NCBI GenBank assembly: GCA_036924285.1
Contig: JAYKYS010000004.1
Coordinates: 32,768,001 to 32,832,000, forward strand
Reading direction: 5' to 3'
DNA length: 64,000 bases
Source: Asterella californica
Taxonomy: Eukaryota; Streptophyta; Marchantiopsida; Marchantiales; Aytoniaceae
Each line of letters opens with the position of its first letter. Positions within the stretch are counted from its first letter, which is position 1. The notes beneath the pieces were generated by a model that had not been told where the DNA came from, searched no databases, and saw only the letters and a list, made by a program, of their open reading frames with translations. Made by a program: the position numbers and the translations under genes. Shown in pieces: positions 1 through 13,429 of the stretch.

Positions 1-1020
1 ACTTGATGTGTGTCCAATATTAACTTGAAATTGACACTTTTTCTCGTATCATAACATTGACGTATTGCTAACCTCTAGTCTTAGAGATTGATTTGCGCTC
101 AATGCAAGGAAAACTAGTTTACTAAAATAGTTAAAGAGATCTTCGAGATATGAGAAATTAATTAAATTTCATGAGTCCAGCAAGGAAAAATAAAAACCAC
201 TCTCTAACGAACCTTCAGAGAGATCTTCAAGAGAGGCATACAATTTAATTAATTTCATGAGTTTAAAGAGATCTCTTTATGAGAATAGGGACCGTTGTCC
301 TCTTTGCCATACTTTTTGTTGTTCAATCAAACCCCAAGAAATACAATGTCCACTATTTACTCATAATTATATTTAATTAGACCCACTGAGGAGTGTCCAA
401 GATTCGATGGATTCTAAAACAATTCAATGAAATACAATGAAACGAAAAGAACTCACTAGAGAAAGTCAAGAATTCCCTGGATGCAAAAATAGTTCGTTGA
501 GATAAATACACTACATTGAAATATAGCAAACCAAGAGAGTTCATTGGACCCTCCGAGGAGAGTCTAAGATTCGTTAGATCCAAAATAATTTGCTAGAATA
601 AATACACTCGCATAAATACAACGTATCGAACATAGCTTAGGTGAATAAGCACCCCAAACGGCGGAATGCCGTTTGAGGAGTGCCGAAAAACTAAATTCTG
701 TCTCCAGCCTAACGTCGAGAGAGGTAGTTATCATTTTTCATTTAATTCTGGATCCTTAGTCGTATTTATCGCCTGCTCCGAGAAGCCTTTTTCTCGGGAA
801 GGAACTGTTGTCTTTATGTTATAAAATATTTATATAACTTTTATATGAATATTTTAGATTAAATATAATAAAAATATCAAGTAATATTAAATGTTAACTG
901 TTAATTGTTCCAAGAACAATTTCAAAGTGGTTGAAAAACCCATAAGTACCGTGTAGGTCTACGCGTTTCAGACGGTACAAGTGCGGGAACCTAGTACACA
1001 AAGATAGTATATTAATAAAT

Positions 1021-1076
1021 ACATTCGTTTTTTACCTAACCCTTCCCGTCGGAAGGGTTAGGTAAAAAATGAATGT
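1021..1076. repeat. Foldback palindrome, ACCTAACCCTTCC type, copy 1
   Basis: Two 26-base arms (1021-1046 and 1051-1076) pair with one mismatch around a CGTC loop. The core ACCTAACCCTTCC recurs at 3756-3801 and 61402-61450. The outer parts of the arms differ between copies but stay complementary within each copy. Confidence 0.85.
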
Positions 1077-1098
1077 ATACATTTACATTTACTGCTGT

Positions 1099-1134
1099 CC
1101 TCTTCCATCTTCAGATGGAAGAGGTGAATATACA
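1099..1134. repeat. CCTCTTCC hairpin with GGTGAATAT tail
   Basis: Positions 1099-1124 form a hairpin with perfect 12-base arms and a 2-base loop. GGTGAATATACA follows directly at 1123-1134. This is a variant of GGTGAATATGCA, which follows or flanks related hairpins elsewhere in the window. It sits 22 bases after the first palindrome, so the two hairpins form a pair, as they do at 61.4 kb. Confidence 0.75.
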
Positions 1135-2725
1135 AGGAAGTACTATAAGAGAATTATACTTGAACCAATACTTTTCATTCTAAACTATTGATGAGAGAAT
1201 CTCATACAAGCTGTTCGTTGTTCGTAAATCATGGTGCTTTGTATCTAGAGAGCTGAAAGATAGACACAAAAAGTTAGAAACAGAAATTTTAAAAATATTT
1301 TAGCGGGATTTATCTAATACACACCTAAACTTCTCACATACGAGATGATATGTATGCAACATGTAATGAAAGAAGAGAAAATGCAGAACCGATGGAAATT
1401 CGCCAAGTCATATGTTCACTGCAGACTTGTGCTTATTTTGGATATATTATTTATTATTAATGTAACTACAAAATTTTAAATAAGTTCTCATAAATTAGTT
1501 AGATGATTGTTAGTGATTAGGTTGTTAAGTCATAATTGATAAAAGGGTAAGCGCAATCTAAACTGGGACATGCGTTGTTGAGGAAACAATAAATATGAAA
1601 TGAAAACAGTTTTGAACACACAACCTCCAGTTGGAACCAGTATATGTAAACAAATGCTTTTTAAATTCAAACTCTATTTTAATTTATGACCAAATCGAAC
1701 TGCTTCTCACAAAAATATTTGGTTAGAAATTAAAGTCCTCTCATATTCTTCTCTCCAATCTCAATCCAAGTTCCAAAAGTCTGCATAATCACCTCAGATC
1801 AGTTCATTCAATGTATTTCATTGTCATTGTTTTTATATGTATTTTATTTTACATCTGTAAACCAATCAGGTGTTGTTCTAGGCTGCTCTATTGAAAATTA
1901 AACATTAAACAAACCCCTCTAAATCATTTCAAATACGCTTCTCCTCATGAATGATGATCAGAGATAATTATTTCTTCTAAGCTTGAGGGTTATTTTAGCT
2001 TCTTGTCATATAGAGTGAGGCAGGATTCGAACCTAAACCATATTGTCTCCAAACTGAAGCTGTTGTCATTGCGACAAACATTGTATACGTCTATAGTAAA
2101 TGATGTATCCTTCTTGAACAAAAAAGTTATTCCATTCTAGTTTCATACTACCAAGATTAAAATAGTAAAAAATTTCTATACTCATAGTTCGGATCTTCTT
2201 ACTATCTCACGCCAAGAATGATGACAACATATTTTTCTCTACACTTCCAGATAATGTTAAATAAATATCAATAGATTTTTCTATATTAACGTTAAATCTC
2301 TATCTAACCAATTACTGTTCAAGATTATATTTCCGTTTTATATGTTTTTTCTCTTCTTTCTGTTTGCTCAAAGTTCACTTTGCATGCATAATCTTCTCTC
2401 CCATCTTAAGATGGAAAAGGTGAACTGCGATGTCTGGAGCGGAGAAATGCAAAGAACAAAAGTAAATTCTTATTAGTGAGAAGATACTTCGAGGAACATT
2501 TTCACAAACTTAGGAAAATAATGTGTACCGGCAAGCAAGAACTTCTGGAACGCAGAAAACGCAAAGACGTCCCGTCTCCAAGAAAAGTGTGTACTAAAAT
2601 ATGTTAAGTCTGGGAATGAGTCAAAGCCTTAATTTCTGGGTGTATGCCCCAAGAAGATGGACTACGCACTAAGTTCAGAAGAGTATGGTGACACACTTGG
2701 TGAGAGAAGAAAAACGTCAAGGAGT

Positions 2726-2821
2726 TGGATCCTTTCCTTAACTCTTTTGCTATTGGAAAATGGACCCTTTCCTCAACTCTTTTGCTATGGGAAAACCCAT
2801 AGCAAAAGAGTTGAGGAAAGG
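2726..2821. repeat. Duplicated sequence plus perfect 26-base-arm palindrome
   Basis: 2766-2791 and 2796-2821 are perfect inverted copies of 26 bases around an AAAA loop. An imperfect direct copy of the left arm lies just before, at about 2728-2757. The structure is thus one direct and one inverted copy. A recent foldback event or a replication template switch would explain it. Confidence 0.85.
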
Positions 2822-3755
2822 ATCCACCTACTTTACAAAAGGATGCTCAGTTAACCAATTCAATTATCAATTTTGAGCATACTTTAATTATGAGTAAACC
2901 TTTTCATCGCAGTTTGGTAATAAATAAAATCAGTTCACATTCCTCTCTTCCGTCCGAAGGAAAGGTGCCAGAAGAATGCAGCGGTGCCAGCATACAATAT
3001 ACCTTATATCCTACACAGTCATCTTCAAGAACACTAAGAACTTTTGTACATCAAGTATCTTCATACGTCTCGATGAAGAATTAGGGTTACGAAGTAAGAT
3101 ATAATATAACTATGTACAACTCATTTTGGATCGCAAGAACAAGTTATTTTACACTGTATTCTACACTGCGCCAGCTGTGTAAAATAAATATGTTTAACTT
3201 CGTTGCATTATAGACGGTGCATAAGCCTTCGATTTTTCCTGGCTCTATTTCTTTCTATCTTCTCGTGATATCGGTAAACCATGCAAATGCATAGAAAGAA
3301 GAGTTTTCTTCTGGTCGTTTTAACATTAAGATAGAGAAAATTTCAGCAGTTTAGAATAGAAGATCCACTTCAATCCAAATATGCATCTCAAACGACCTAA
3401 TCAAAGATAGTCGAGAAAGGAAAAAGAAACAGAAGGGTATGAGAGAGAAAATAGAAACAATGGATTGGTTTTTGATGCTGAGATGGACTGAATGACTGTT
3501 TTGAATTTTTTTTTGAATTTTTTGACAGATTTTTATTTCAGTTATAAAGAAAAGTCTATATTTTAAAAGAACTGTTTTCAATAAGTTAAAATTTTGATTT
3601 AATTATTTACTAAATAATAAAGAATATTATAACCAGAAATGGCGATGAGTCTAGAGACGACCCATAAATGTAGAATATCCACACGCGCTGTTGAAACTAT
3701 ATGGCAAAGTCTCTGTTCTAAAAAAATTATACAGAAGGTGATTAATGACGATATG

Positions 3756-3801
3756 AATTTATTACCTAACCCTTCCCATCGGAAGGGTTAGGTAATAAAT
3801 T
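3756..3801. repeat. Foldback palindrome, ACCTAACCCTTCC type, copy 2
   Basis: Perfect 21-base arms (3756-3776 and 3781-3801) enclose a CATC loop. The outer arm bases (TTTATT/AATAAA) differ from those of copy 1 (TTTTTT/AAAAAA) yet still pair. Confidence 0.85.
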
Positions 3802-4160
3802 AATCCTGCCACATTCTCCATCTGAAGGTGAAGAAGGTGATTGTGCAGGCTTGCCTACCTATCCAAATCCACACTGCCCGTTCACTGTATGATATTGACG
3901 ATTCCATCTTCATGAAATTTAACAGAAGATAAGGGTCTAATATATTTTCCAGTAAACGGCCCACCGCCTGTTCGGCGAGCGAAAGAGCGAGTAGCTGCAA
4001 CTGAGTGAGTAGTAGACGATGTTCTGACCCACCGACTGCTCTTGAGAGAAAGTACTAAATTCAACTGTTTTGGTTGGGAATTTTGTACGCACATGTAAGT
4101 TGCAGTTCGTTCTAATAAACCCTAATTTGTCTAGCCGCCACGCGTCGTAGTCTTTTCCTC

Positions 4161-5514
4161 AAACTTGTGTCCACCAGTTTGAACCAAATATTATGGTATC
4201 ATGGCGATCCAATACCGGTCTCTCTACACGTCAGGGTGGTCACGCAGTGTCAGTCTTGGCCCCAGCTCTCTTTGGCTGCCCTATACCGACGTCTTTCCTC
4301 TCTGTTCGCTGACGAAAAGGGAGGAAACCAGAACAGGACAAAGCGAAGACACGACAGGCAGGAGCGGAGGTTCGTCTCTCGTTTCCTTGCCTTCCTTCGC
4401 CTTCCTCTCCGCCTGCTTCCTCATCCAATTTCGGGCCCGGCTTTATTTTTATCCCCTGGACGCGGCGAGGCATCAGGCCTGCCTTGCCTGCGCCTGGCCT
4501 CCTGCAAGTGACTACCTGCTGCTCCGGCACTGTGGTGCTATCGCTCTCTGCTCGCGAAGCTCGCGATTTGTTCCGCGAACTCCTGTCTCGTACTTTTCTC
4601 TGCCCTGCATCGTGCTAAGTGCTTGTGTTTGTCTTCTCGTTTCTTTCCTGGAGATGTTGGTCTTCTTCAATCAGACCGCACTGACTGAGACCACCACGTG
4701 AAGGGAGACGGATTGGGATGTTGGGGGATTAGGTAGCGTTCGGGCGCGGGAGGGAGCGACGGAGCGACGGGGGAGAAGAACATGTCTTGGGTGCCTTTAG
4801 TGAGGCCGCTGAACGAGACTACTGCCTTGCTTCCACTTTGGCCCTCGACCAGCTTGCGAGGCTTGGTTGCGTTAGAAGGTGATTGGATTTTCAAGTTTGG
4901 GTAGACCAAGTGTGGAGTTTCATTACGTTGCCTTGCGGCTTGTCGCAGTCGCTCTAGTTCAATTGTGGTTGCGTAGTGATTTTGGCTCTTAATGTTTTTT
5001 CCTGGCTTCAAGTTTTGTTTGCGCGCGAAATCAGGGGTTCAGAGGCCTTCACTGTGGAGTTATAGATGAAAGAATGGCTATTCGTGTCCCACATATGTAC
5101 AGGTCCTGGAGTTTGTTCACAGGATTTATTGAATGGTGAATTTATGTTGGCGGATTAGGCTGTAACGAAGGAGGAAGGAGGAAGGATTTCAAGATAATTG
5201 TGCTGTTTTCTCGGGGGAATTGAATCGAAGAGCGTGCACTGGCGCGTGGTCAAAGGACTTCATTGCTTTGAAGGATCTGTTATGTACAAGTCTGAGCTTT
5301 ACGTGGTTTAGACGGTGATTTAGAGCGATTTAGGCAAATTCTCTAGAGCATCGGACACTCGAAAAGATGAAAGGGCGGTACATGGTCCCACTGGAGCAAG
5401 CCTAGAGCTGACTTAGACGGGGTGGAAGGGAGAGGATCAAAGCAGACATGCGCGGGGAGGAGAAAAAGGCAACAGGTGGTGGAGGAACCGGAAGCTATCT
5501 TGCTTGAAAGTTTA
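4161..5514 (+). promoter_or_regulatory. Probable promoter and 5' leader of CUL4
   Basis: The region in front of the CUL4 start codon is richer in G and C than its surroundings and has long pyrimidine-rich runs around 4370-4480. This is typical of a plant 5' leader. Open frames of 90-166 codons occur on both strands, but they overlap one another and match nothing I know. The transcription start and any leader intron cannot be fixed from sequence alone. Confidence 0.45.
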
Positions 5515-8500
5515 ATGTCTCAGAAGAAGAGACTAAGCAGTGGTGGAACCGGGGGGTCAACCATGCTTTCCGCCTCCAAGAAGCCGAAGCCCCAATCCGC
5601 ACTGGATTCTTTTGAGAAAAATGGGGTTCAGCATTTGACGGGTGAAGAAGATAGTCCTACTGACCTGATGATGATAGACCTTAAAGCGGATGGTTTGGCC
5701 GCAGCACCGGCCATGGCAATGAGTATGAGTGGTAGTGGAACCACAGCTAATTTGTCTAGGAAGAAAGCTACTCCACCGCAGCCTGCAAGAAAGCTTGTTA
5801 TCAAACCTTTTAAAGGTACGTATCTTCAATTGGGTCTCAGGAGTAAGGACTCATCAGTGACTTACTTAGAGGGTTCCAGTCTTTACTGAATGAACTTAAC
5901 GTCCGTATTGCTGGACAAATTACGAGGGTTATTTTGTTTGTGGGATATTTGTTGGCGTGGCAGATAAACCTAAATTACCTACAAATTTCGAGGAAGTCAC
6001 TTGGGCCAAGATCAGAGAGGCTGTTATGGCCATTCACCTCAAGCAGCCTGTATCTTGCAGCCTGGAAGAGCTTTACCGGGTTAGTACTTGTGAAGGTTCC
6101 GATTCTCGGCTTACTCGTGTGGGCTTCATCCTAAACTGTGTTTAAGAGTAGTGTTTAAAAAGGAACCGTTAGTGTGTTGTTTCACTTCGCGGGCACTTAA
6201 AAGCTATTCATAATCCCTTCAGAAAATATTAGTCCGGTGAAGCTGGTCTTCTGTTGATGAGCAATACCTTCCTTGCATATTCTTTACAACGGAATATGGA
6301 GAAGCTTTGAGATCAAGTGCATCTGATCTGGAGTGTATTGTAGAATAGCCCGACACTTCATGAATGTGTTCTTCTGTTGTTTTGGACTAGGGTTACGGGA
6401 CTGAGTGCACTTTGTACTCTGATCACAGGCAGCGGAGGATCTGTGTTTGCACAAGATGTCAGGGAACTTGTACCGAAGGCTTCAGCAAGAATGCGAGACT
6501 CATATTATGGCCAAACTACGGTCTCTCGTGGGGCAGAGCCCTGATCCAGTGGTCTTCTTGACTCACGTGGAGAAGTGCTGGCAGGATCATTGTGATCAGA
6601 TGCTGATGATCCGAAGTATCGCGTTGTATCTGGATCGGACCTATGTTATCCAAAATTCCAACGTGAGGTCGCTTTGGGACATGGGTTTGCAGCTCTTCCG
6701 GAAGCATCTGTCTTCTTGCCCTGAAGTTGAGAACAAGACTGTGTCTGGTTTACTGAAACTGATTGAGAAGGAAAGGTAATAGTTTTTACCGTATATCCAG
6801 GATTCACAGGTGTCTAGTTTTGCACCTTGTAAGTAACTTAAGGATCGAGTTTTATAGTTTCTTGTGTACATGTGGGTTGCGGTAAGGAGACATGGCCGGG
6901 TTTTTCCATGACCGTCTTTTAAACATGTGGGTACCTCTTGTAATGATGCGCCCATTTGCACCCTGTATGCTACTTGCTATGTACTTGGTCGGGGCTAATT
7001 GCGTGTTACCCCTGTACTAGAGAGTGGTCCTTGAGAAATTTGCCGTTCGACGTGTGAATATGTGTGTGAATATATGTACTTGGCCGGGTTACTTGCGGGT
7101 TACCTATGTACTGGAGAGTGGTCCTTGACTCTCGACGTATGAATATATGTACTGCTCTGGAGTAAAAAGATTTCGGGTTACCTTAAGTATGTGAGGATAG
7201 TTCTTGCATCGAGCTGCTAAACTCATTGACCGACGGTATTTATTATATTTAATTAGACATAGGTTGCAGTTTCTTACTACTCCAAGTCCGAGGTATATGA
7301 AAAGAGTTTTAATGGTACGTACCTCTTGTAAAGATGATGTCCCACTATCTACTTCTCGGGGAAAGATATGTTGGGTTACCTTAAGAGTGTGAGGGTAGTT
7401 CTTGCATCGAGCTGTTTATCTCGTGGACCGACATGCCTCTTGTGAACCGTCTGAATGCTTAACCCTCTAGGTTTGCACATCCAAGTCACTACTCTAGAGA
7501 GTATACAGGAAGGTTTCTGTCTGGCTTTATTTTTTATGACCGTTTTAAACCTGTGGATACACTTCAACGCGGGTGATTAATTGGTCAGGAATGCAAAGAG
7601 TTAGTGTTACCTGTTTCTGGAGAGTTTGGTTCAACTAGAAGAATTTTACTCAAGCAGGCTACTCTATTTTGTCCAGGATGGGCGAAACAGTCGATCGCAC
7701 CCTTATCAAGCACCTGCTGCGAATGTTCAGCGCTCTCGGGATATACTCAGAAAGCTTCGAAAGGCCTTTCTTAGAATGCACCGCAGACTTCTATGCTGCA
7801 GAGGGTAACAGGTTTATGCAGCAAACTGATGTCCCAGACTACCTTAAGCATGTCGAGGTACTCTTAAGTCTCCCTTTAACCAAACTTGTCAGTTCATGTT
7901 GTCGGTGGATAGACAGTGTTTTGTTTATGTACAAAAGAGTTGTTCGGTGGCTTCATCATGCTACAGTGTGCTAATTCTAAACTGTGTAGGCGCGACTTCA
8001 TGAAGAAAACGAACGTTGCCTCTTGTACCTGGATGCCGGTACACGCAAGCCACTGGTGGCCACCGCAGAGAAACAGCTCCTTGACCGTCATACTGTCTCG
8101 ATTCTTGACAAGGTATCTCCATGCGATTGCAGTTGGCGAAACATTGTGTTTTCGGTGCTCATTTTCGGTTGAGGTTATTCGTAAGTTTACCGGGTTTTTA
8201 CTTGATTGAACGATCTTTATTTAACCTTGCCTTACCCTGGGGTATGTTTGCTGCCCTCAGGGATTTAGCGTTCTTATGGATGCCAATAGGGTTGGCGATT
8301 TGCAACGGATGTATACTTTGTTTTCCCGAGTTAGTGCCCTGGAATTGTTGCGGCAGGCTTTGAGTGCATATATCAAAGCAACCGGGCAAGACATTGTAAT
8401 GGATGAAGAGAAAGATAAGGACATGGTTTCGTCGCTTCTAGACTTGAAGGCTAGACTGGACACCATATGGGAAGAAAGCTTTTCCAAGAATGAAAGCTTT

Positions 8501-11500
8501 GCGAATACTGTGAAGGACGCTTGCGAACACCTCATCAATCTACGTCAGGTGAGGTCCCGTTTGGCTTTCCAGTTACCTAGAAAGGAAATCTTTGGTATCG
8601 AATAGGTTTACTTTTTGTGAAGGAGGAGAAGTCGTTTTTGGGTTACTTTTCCTGGCTGCCATGCATCTGGTTCCATAGAAGTCGTCTGCACGTTTGGCGA
8701 AGTAAACCTTTTACGGGCACTGGTGTATTGGTCGCGGAAATTTAAGCGTGAGTCGTCGTCATATGGCGCAGCGTGCCTATTTTGGTCGGGAGGTGTAGTT
8801 AGTGACTGTATTTGAACCTTCTACGTATGCCGAGCGAAATCATCTGCTTATGGTAGTGAGGATTGTTAATTTCGCCTTCTTGTTGGTGAGGTGTCCGGTT
8901 GAAGTCTTTTGACTTCATTGCGCGCTCCATATAATCAGTGTAGCCTTTTTGGCAATTCGTTAGTTCGTTTATTGACTTAAGCACCATGCGAATTCTTCCC
9001 CGTGCAGAATCGTCCTGCAGAGCTGATTGCGAAGTTCATCGATGGTAAACTGAGAGCTGGTAATAAGGGAACGTCTGAAGAGGAGCTGGAAGGAACACTG
9101 GACAAAGTTCTTGTTCTGTTTAGATTCATTCAGGTGCTGTCCCATGCACTAAAGATGATGCAGTGTTCTCCAGCCTATTGTAGGTTATCTTGTGTCCTAC
9201 ATTTAAGTAGGCCCTGACAGAAGATGATAAGCGTGGAGGCTTCGTTCCTTTTCGTAAGCTTATGAAGTTACCGAAGTCTTCAACCTGATTGCGAATCCTT
9301 GCCTTTTTGTGTTGTCGTCTGACACAGGGGAAAGACGTTTTTGAAGCTTTTTATAAAAAGGACCTGGCGAAGAGACTCCTTCTCGGTAAAAGTGCGTCTA
9401 TTGACGCCGAGAAGTCAATGATCTCCAAGGTAAGTGCATGTCTGTGTTATATTCGTCGTCGACGGCTGCTTGGATAGCCAAGCTACCAGTCATTCACCAC
9501 AGGTGATAGTGGTACCTTAGGCTTCTCAGACAGTAACGTTCTGCATCCGGAAACGCATCTGTGCGTTGTTTATTACATGACGAGATTTCCATCAACTATT
9601 GTTCAGCTCAAGACAGAGTGCGGGAGCCAGTTCACCAATAAGCTGGAAGGCATGTTCAAGGTACGACATAGTTTGAAAGCGGAGGCTCTTGCTTGAAACA
9701 TAGTATACTTCGATTATACACTTGAAATGAGGTGTACTTTCAACGAACTTCCTTGTTTTCCCGTATTAAAGGTTTCGGCTCTATTTATTTTTGCGTAGTC
9801 AAAGTATAGACTCGGCAACAACGGGAGCTTGATTTGAGCTATATATACTTTTGGTGGACACATTTGTCATCCAGGATATTGAACTCTCGAGGGAGATTAA
9901 CGATTCTTTCAGACAGTCTGCCCAAGCTCGAACGAAACTTCCCTCTGGAATCGAGATGAACGTGCACGTTCTCACAACGGGGTACGTGTACCACGATGTG
10001 ATCTTTGAATTTAAGTATCGTGTACTTAATCAAGTGGAGAACCTCCTGCAGTCCTGGGCCACTAATCTCAACCGTTCGTATTCTTGCCACTTACGTCTCT
10101 GGCTTAAAGTTAGTGCACATTTTCACCCCTCTATGATGCATTACTATGTAATGCTCTGGGTTCAAGCACCGTTCAGCCAAGGCGCAGGGTCTATGGTCGA
10201 ACAGCTACGGCATGCAATTTGATGAGTACATCTTCTCTGGGTTCTGGTTACCTTTAGTGTGTATGAGGATAGTTCTTGCTTCGAACTGCTATGCTCATGA
10301 ACAAGGGCCCAAAATATGTACTTCTGTGGGTTCAGCCTTTTCGGGTTACCTTATCATTCTTGCATCGAACTGCTGTACTCCTGGACCAAGATATGTACGT
10401 CTCTGGGTTTGAGAACAGTACCGTCCAGCCAGGGCGAGGGGTCTGTAGTCCAAACGCTTCTGCATGCAGTTCTTCTCTGGGTGTGGGTGGGTGGGTGTTA
10501 AGTGTATGTGGGCACTTCTTGCATCGTGCTGCTGGCCACATAGACCGACGATGTCTGGAAACCAAGCACAGATTAACAACTTGCGGCCTGTTGTCTTTCT
10601 CCTTCTTGTGAGGAACTATACGCCAATCGTCCAACACCTGATATCAAGTCTGTAATGCAGGTACTGGCCAACATATCCCCCTATGGAGGTCAGGCTCCCG
10701 CATGAGTTAAATGTTTATCAGGTAACTAACCGTTTACTTGTAACTACTCGTCTTGCGACAAGTTACTTCTGACGTTTTCACAGTTCACACTGCCCATATA
10801 AAGTAAACTGTTTTATGTCCTCTGTCAAATGTACCGAGACCATTCGCGGATCTGGCGTGGAATATCCCTGTAAGTCCTTTGCTGTACTGTATACTGCAGT
10901 GACACAGCATAATCTGAATGGTGACGAGGAACTGGATTTCGAGGCGAGCTCATGGTTTAGATTGACTGTTCTTTTTCTTGCGTCACTGACCACAAGAGCC
11001 GACACCGCATATGTTACCGTCATTGCAGGACATTTTCAAAGAGTTCTACTTGAGTAAGCATAGTGGGCGTCGTCTGATGTGGCAAAATTCACTGGGACAC
11101 TGTGTGTTGAAATCAAATTTTCCGAAGGGGAAGAAAGAGTTGTCCGTCTCGCTCTTCCAGGTTAGGCTGGCTCACTCTCATCTGTTCGGTCAGTGGAAAG
11201 ACGGTGTTTAGGCCAGTATTTGCTTAGTGGTAAACCTAAGTGCTCAGCTACAGAGTCATTTTGTTCATGCTGCTGTCGTCGTAGGTGTTGGCGCAGACGA
11301 AGGGAGGAAACTTGTCTTCTGTATTTCGTTTCAAATAGAAGCTGAGTTCATCTGAAGCGGAACTACGTGTAAATCTTTGTAGAGGATTTAATCGTAGATA
11401 GTAGGTCCAAATGCCTTAATTGGGGGACTACTTCCCTTAAAGTTGGATATTGTTTGGTTGGTGAAAAGTCTTTTAAGCATCATAATGCACCATTCATTTC

Positions 11501-13429
11501 GTTTTGGCAACTGATCCATTATATGGTTCTTTAATTGTTTTCACTAATCGAGTTCCGAACGCATTAGTGACTTCAGTTGATAGGCTCCGCGAGAAGTCAT
11601 GCTCCGCCTGTTTGTCTTAGACGAACGAGGTGAGATGCAGTTCGGATCTAAATCTGTCCACCTTCCTGCCATACCTTTGAGCACCTTAGTCATCAGATTG
11701 TACGTCGTGGATCACGAATGCAGACGGTGGTTTTGATGCTCTTCAATGACGCTCATACACTAAGTTTCCAAGAAATAAAGGATACTACAGCCATCGAGGA
11801 CAAAGAACTCCGCAGAACACTTCAGTCCTTGGCATGTGGCAAAGTCAGGGTTCTCCTGAAGGTACGCAACTTTCGGTTCGGGTTGTTCATAGTTACGTCG
11901 TCTGGTACATGAACCTATTATGAAGAATTGTACGGACTGGAGAAAGTCTTTATATCCGGAGCTTTTGATAGAAAGAAGCGATTTCCATAGCACGGTTTCG
12001 AGATTCCGTTACTGGATCACCTGCTCACCTTACGTTATGTTTATTTCGGCATACAGCAACCTAAAGGAAGAGAAGTCGATGACGAGGACACTTTCGTGTT
12101 TAATGAAGAGTTTGTAGCTCCATTGTTTCGTATCAAGGTATGTCTCCGGTGGCTTAAGGGCACTTTCGTAGATGATGAATATGTGGACTCTGCAAGGTAT
12201 GCTCGATGGTTTATTTACTTCAAGGAAAAGCTGCACACCAAATTCTTATCTTAAATTCGTGACCAGGTTAATGCGATACAACTGAAAGAAACTGTTGAAG
12301 AAAATACAAGTACCACTGAGAGAGTATTTCAAGATCGGCAGTATCAGGTCATTTTCGCCATCTCTTGTTTTGTTTAGGGTTTTGTGTTCTGTGTATGTCA
12401 CGCGTTTGGGGTGCTCAGTTCTTAGGTCAGTCCCCTCCGATTGGTCTGCTGGTAGTTTACCTGTTAAAACTATTAAATGTGCTTCTGTCATTCCGTATGG
12501 CAACAAGCAATAGTTTTGCAAGTTCTCTAAATTATTTGAATTGATGCGGTCACATAACATAATTGATTCCGTCGATGCTTTTGCGATTCCGATACTGCCC
12601 AAATGGGATTAGGTGTGATATCTGTTAAATTCGGTTGGAGAGAGTATGGGTCACTGAGTTTGCGTTCCAAATGGCTACTATTGTCTTCTGGCTACGTTCT
12701 GCTTAAACCTGGGAAAGTGACCTCTTCTGGGGGTGTATAAAGTCTTCACTTACAGATACTACTGAGGCGCCTGCATGCCTAGAACAGATTCTTGATGATT
12801 ATTTAGGCATGAACTCGCGCAGACATTACTCGCGCAGACATTTCTGTGGTTTACTTGGGTATAATACGTACTTATGTATATAGATATCTGATGTGGGTCT
12901 GTTATGTCGGCTTGAGCAGATTGACGCAGCTATTGTACGAATTATGAAGACGCGGAAGATGTTGAGTCACACTCTTCTTATCACGGAACTCTTCCAACAG
13001 GTGAAACCTTCATGGATTACTTGGAAGCTTCCGTTGTTAGCCTCTGGGACCGAATTTGTAAATGGATGGTACAGGAAGTTTGTATGTGGCCATCTTTATT
13101 TGATCTTCTCTGGTTGCCGTAAGGAATGTACATTCTCATTCGTTCGGGGACTTATATATGTGGAGGTCCAGAGTTGATTGATCGTCTCGAGGACGAGTTG
13201 ATAGGTCGTTACCGTAAATATTTCTGTTCCATGCGGTGGCGGTGTAATGGACCGTACTGATGCCCGTTGAAACGCGTACTGACGATTACAGTGACTGTTA
13301 TGAATGGTTTTGCAGTTGAAGTTTCCAATAAAACCCGCAGATCTGAAGAAAAGAATTGAGAGCCTGATTGACCGGGAGTATCTTGAAAGGGATAAGAGCA
13401 ACCCACAAATATACAACTACCTTGCCTAA
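5515..13429 (+). CDS. CUL4: Cullin-4, scaffold of DDB1-type ubiquitin ligases (17 exons)
   Basis: CUL4 bridges the DDB1 substrate adaptor and RBX1 in nuclear CRL4 ubiquitin ligases. The exons are 5515-5815, 5964-6079, 6429-6775, 7677-7857, 7990-8112, 8261-8548, 9008-9133, 9328-9429, 9607-9660, 9875-9981, 10661-10721, 11029-11160, 11724-11861, 12057-12137, 12267-12347, 12920-13000 and 13316-13429. All introns are GT-AG and all phases join, giving 810 residues (Arabsidopsis-type CUL4 is close to 790). The frame is open upstream of 5515 but has no earlier in-frame ATG; MSQKKR is therefore the chosen start. The N-terminus is low-complexity and basic. Cullin repeats follow, then the cullin homology domain (about residues 430-690) and the C-terminal winged-helix domain. 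The neddylation motif IVRIMKTRK places the acceptor lysine near residue 756 (codon at 12947). The protein ends in the expected YNYLA. No disruption is seen. Confidence 0.95.
6977..7440 (+). repeat. Degenerate repeats in CUL4 intron 3
   Basis: Two copies of a unit with GGGTTACCTTAAG followed by TTCTTGCATCGAGCTG lie at about 7175-7232 and 7372-7433. A second unit ending in GAGAGTGGTCCTTGA occurs at about 6976-7035 and 7077-7130. The first unit recurs in CUL4 intron 10 but is not seen elsewhere in the window. Confidence 0.75.
10195..10551 (+). repeat. Degenerate repeats in CUL4 intron 10
   Basis: Three further copies of the TTCTTGCATCGARCTGCT unit lie at about 10271-10310, 10356-10400 and 10514-10551. 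The motif GGTTACCTT precedes two of them. A second pair, with GGTCTATGGTC/GGTCTGTAGTC followed by GCATGCA, lies at about 10180-10220 and 10425-10475. The copies are diverged, so this is an old intron-confined expansion. Confidence 0.7.

Larger units (their letters stand above)
1..4160. other. Gene-free AT-rich region with palindromic repeats
   Basis: I find no supportable coding region here; open frames are short and resemble nothing I know. The stretch holds several foldback palindromes listed separately. It also holds a perfect 14-base palindrome at 2401-2414 and a small hairpin near 660-680. Around 2010-2035 the minus strand carries a GGTTCGAATCC box like the pol III B box of tRNA genes. 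I cannot fold a full tRNA around it, so it may be a SINE relic. Confidence 0.6.

Noticed and set aside
1990..2100. Possible tRNA gene on the minus strand
   Set aside because: Only a B-box-like GGTTCGAATCC is present. No acceptor stem or proper anticodon arm can be folded.
4167..5011. Overlapping open frames of 96-166 codons on both strands before CUL4
   Set aside because: They overlap in several frames, match no family I know, and sit in GC-rich leader sequence where stop codons are rare.
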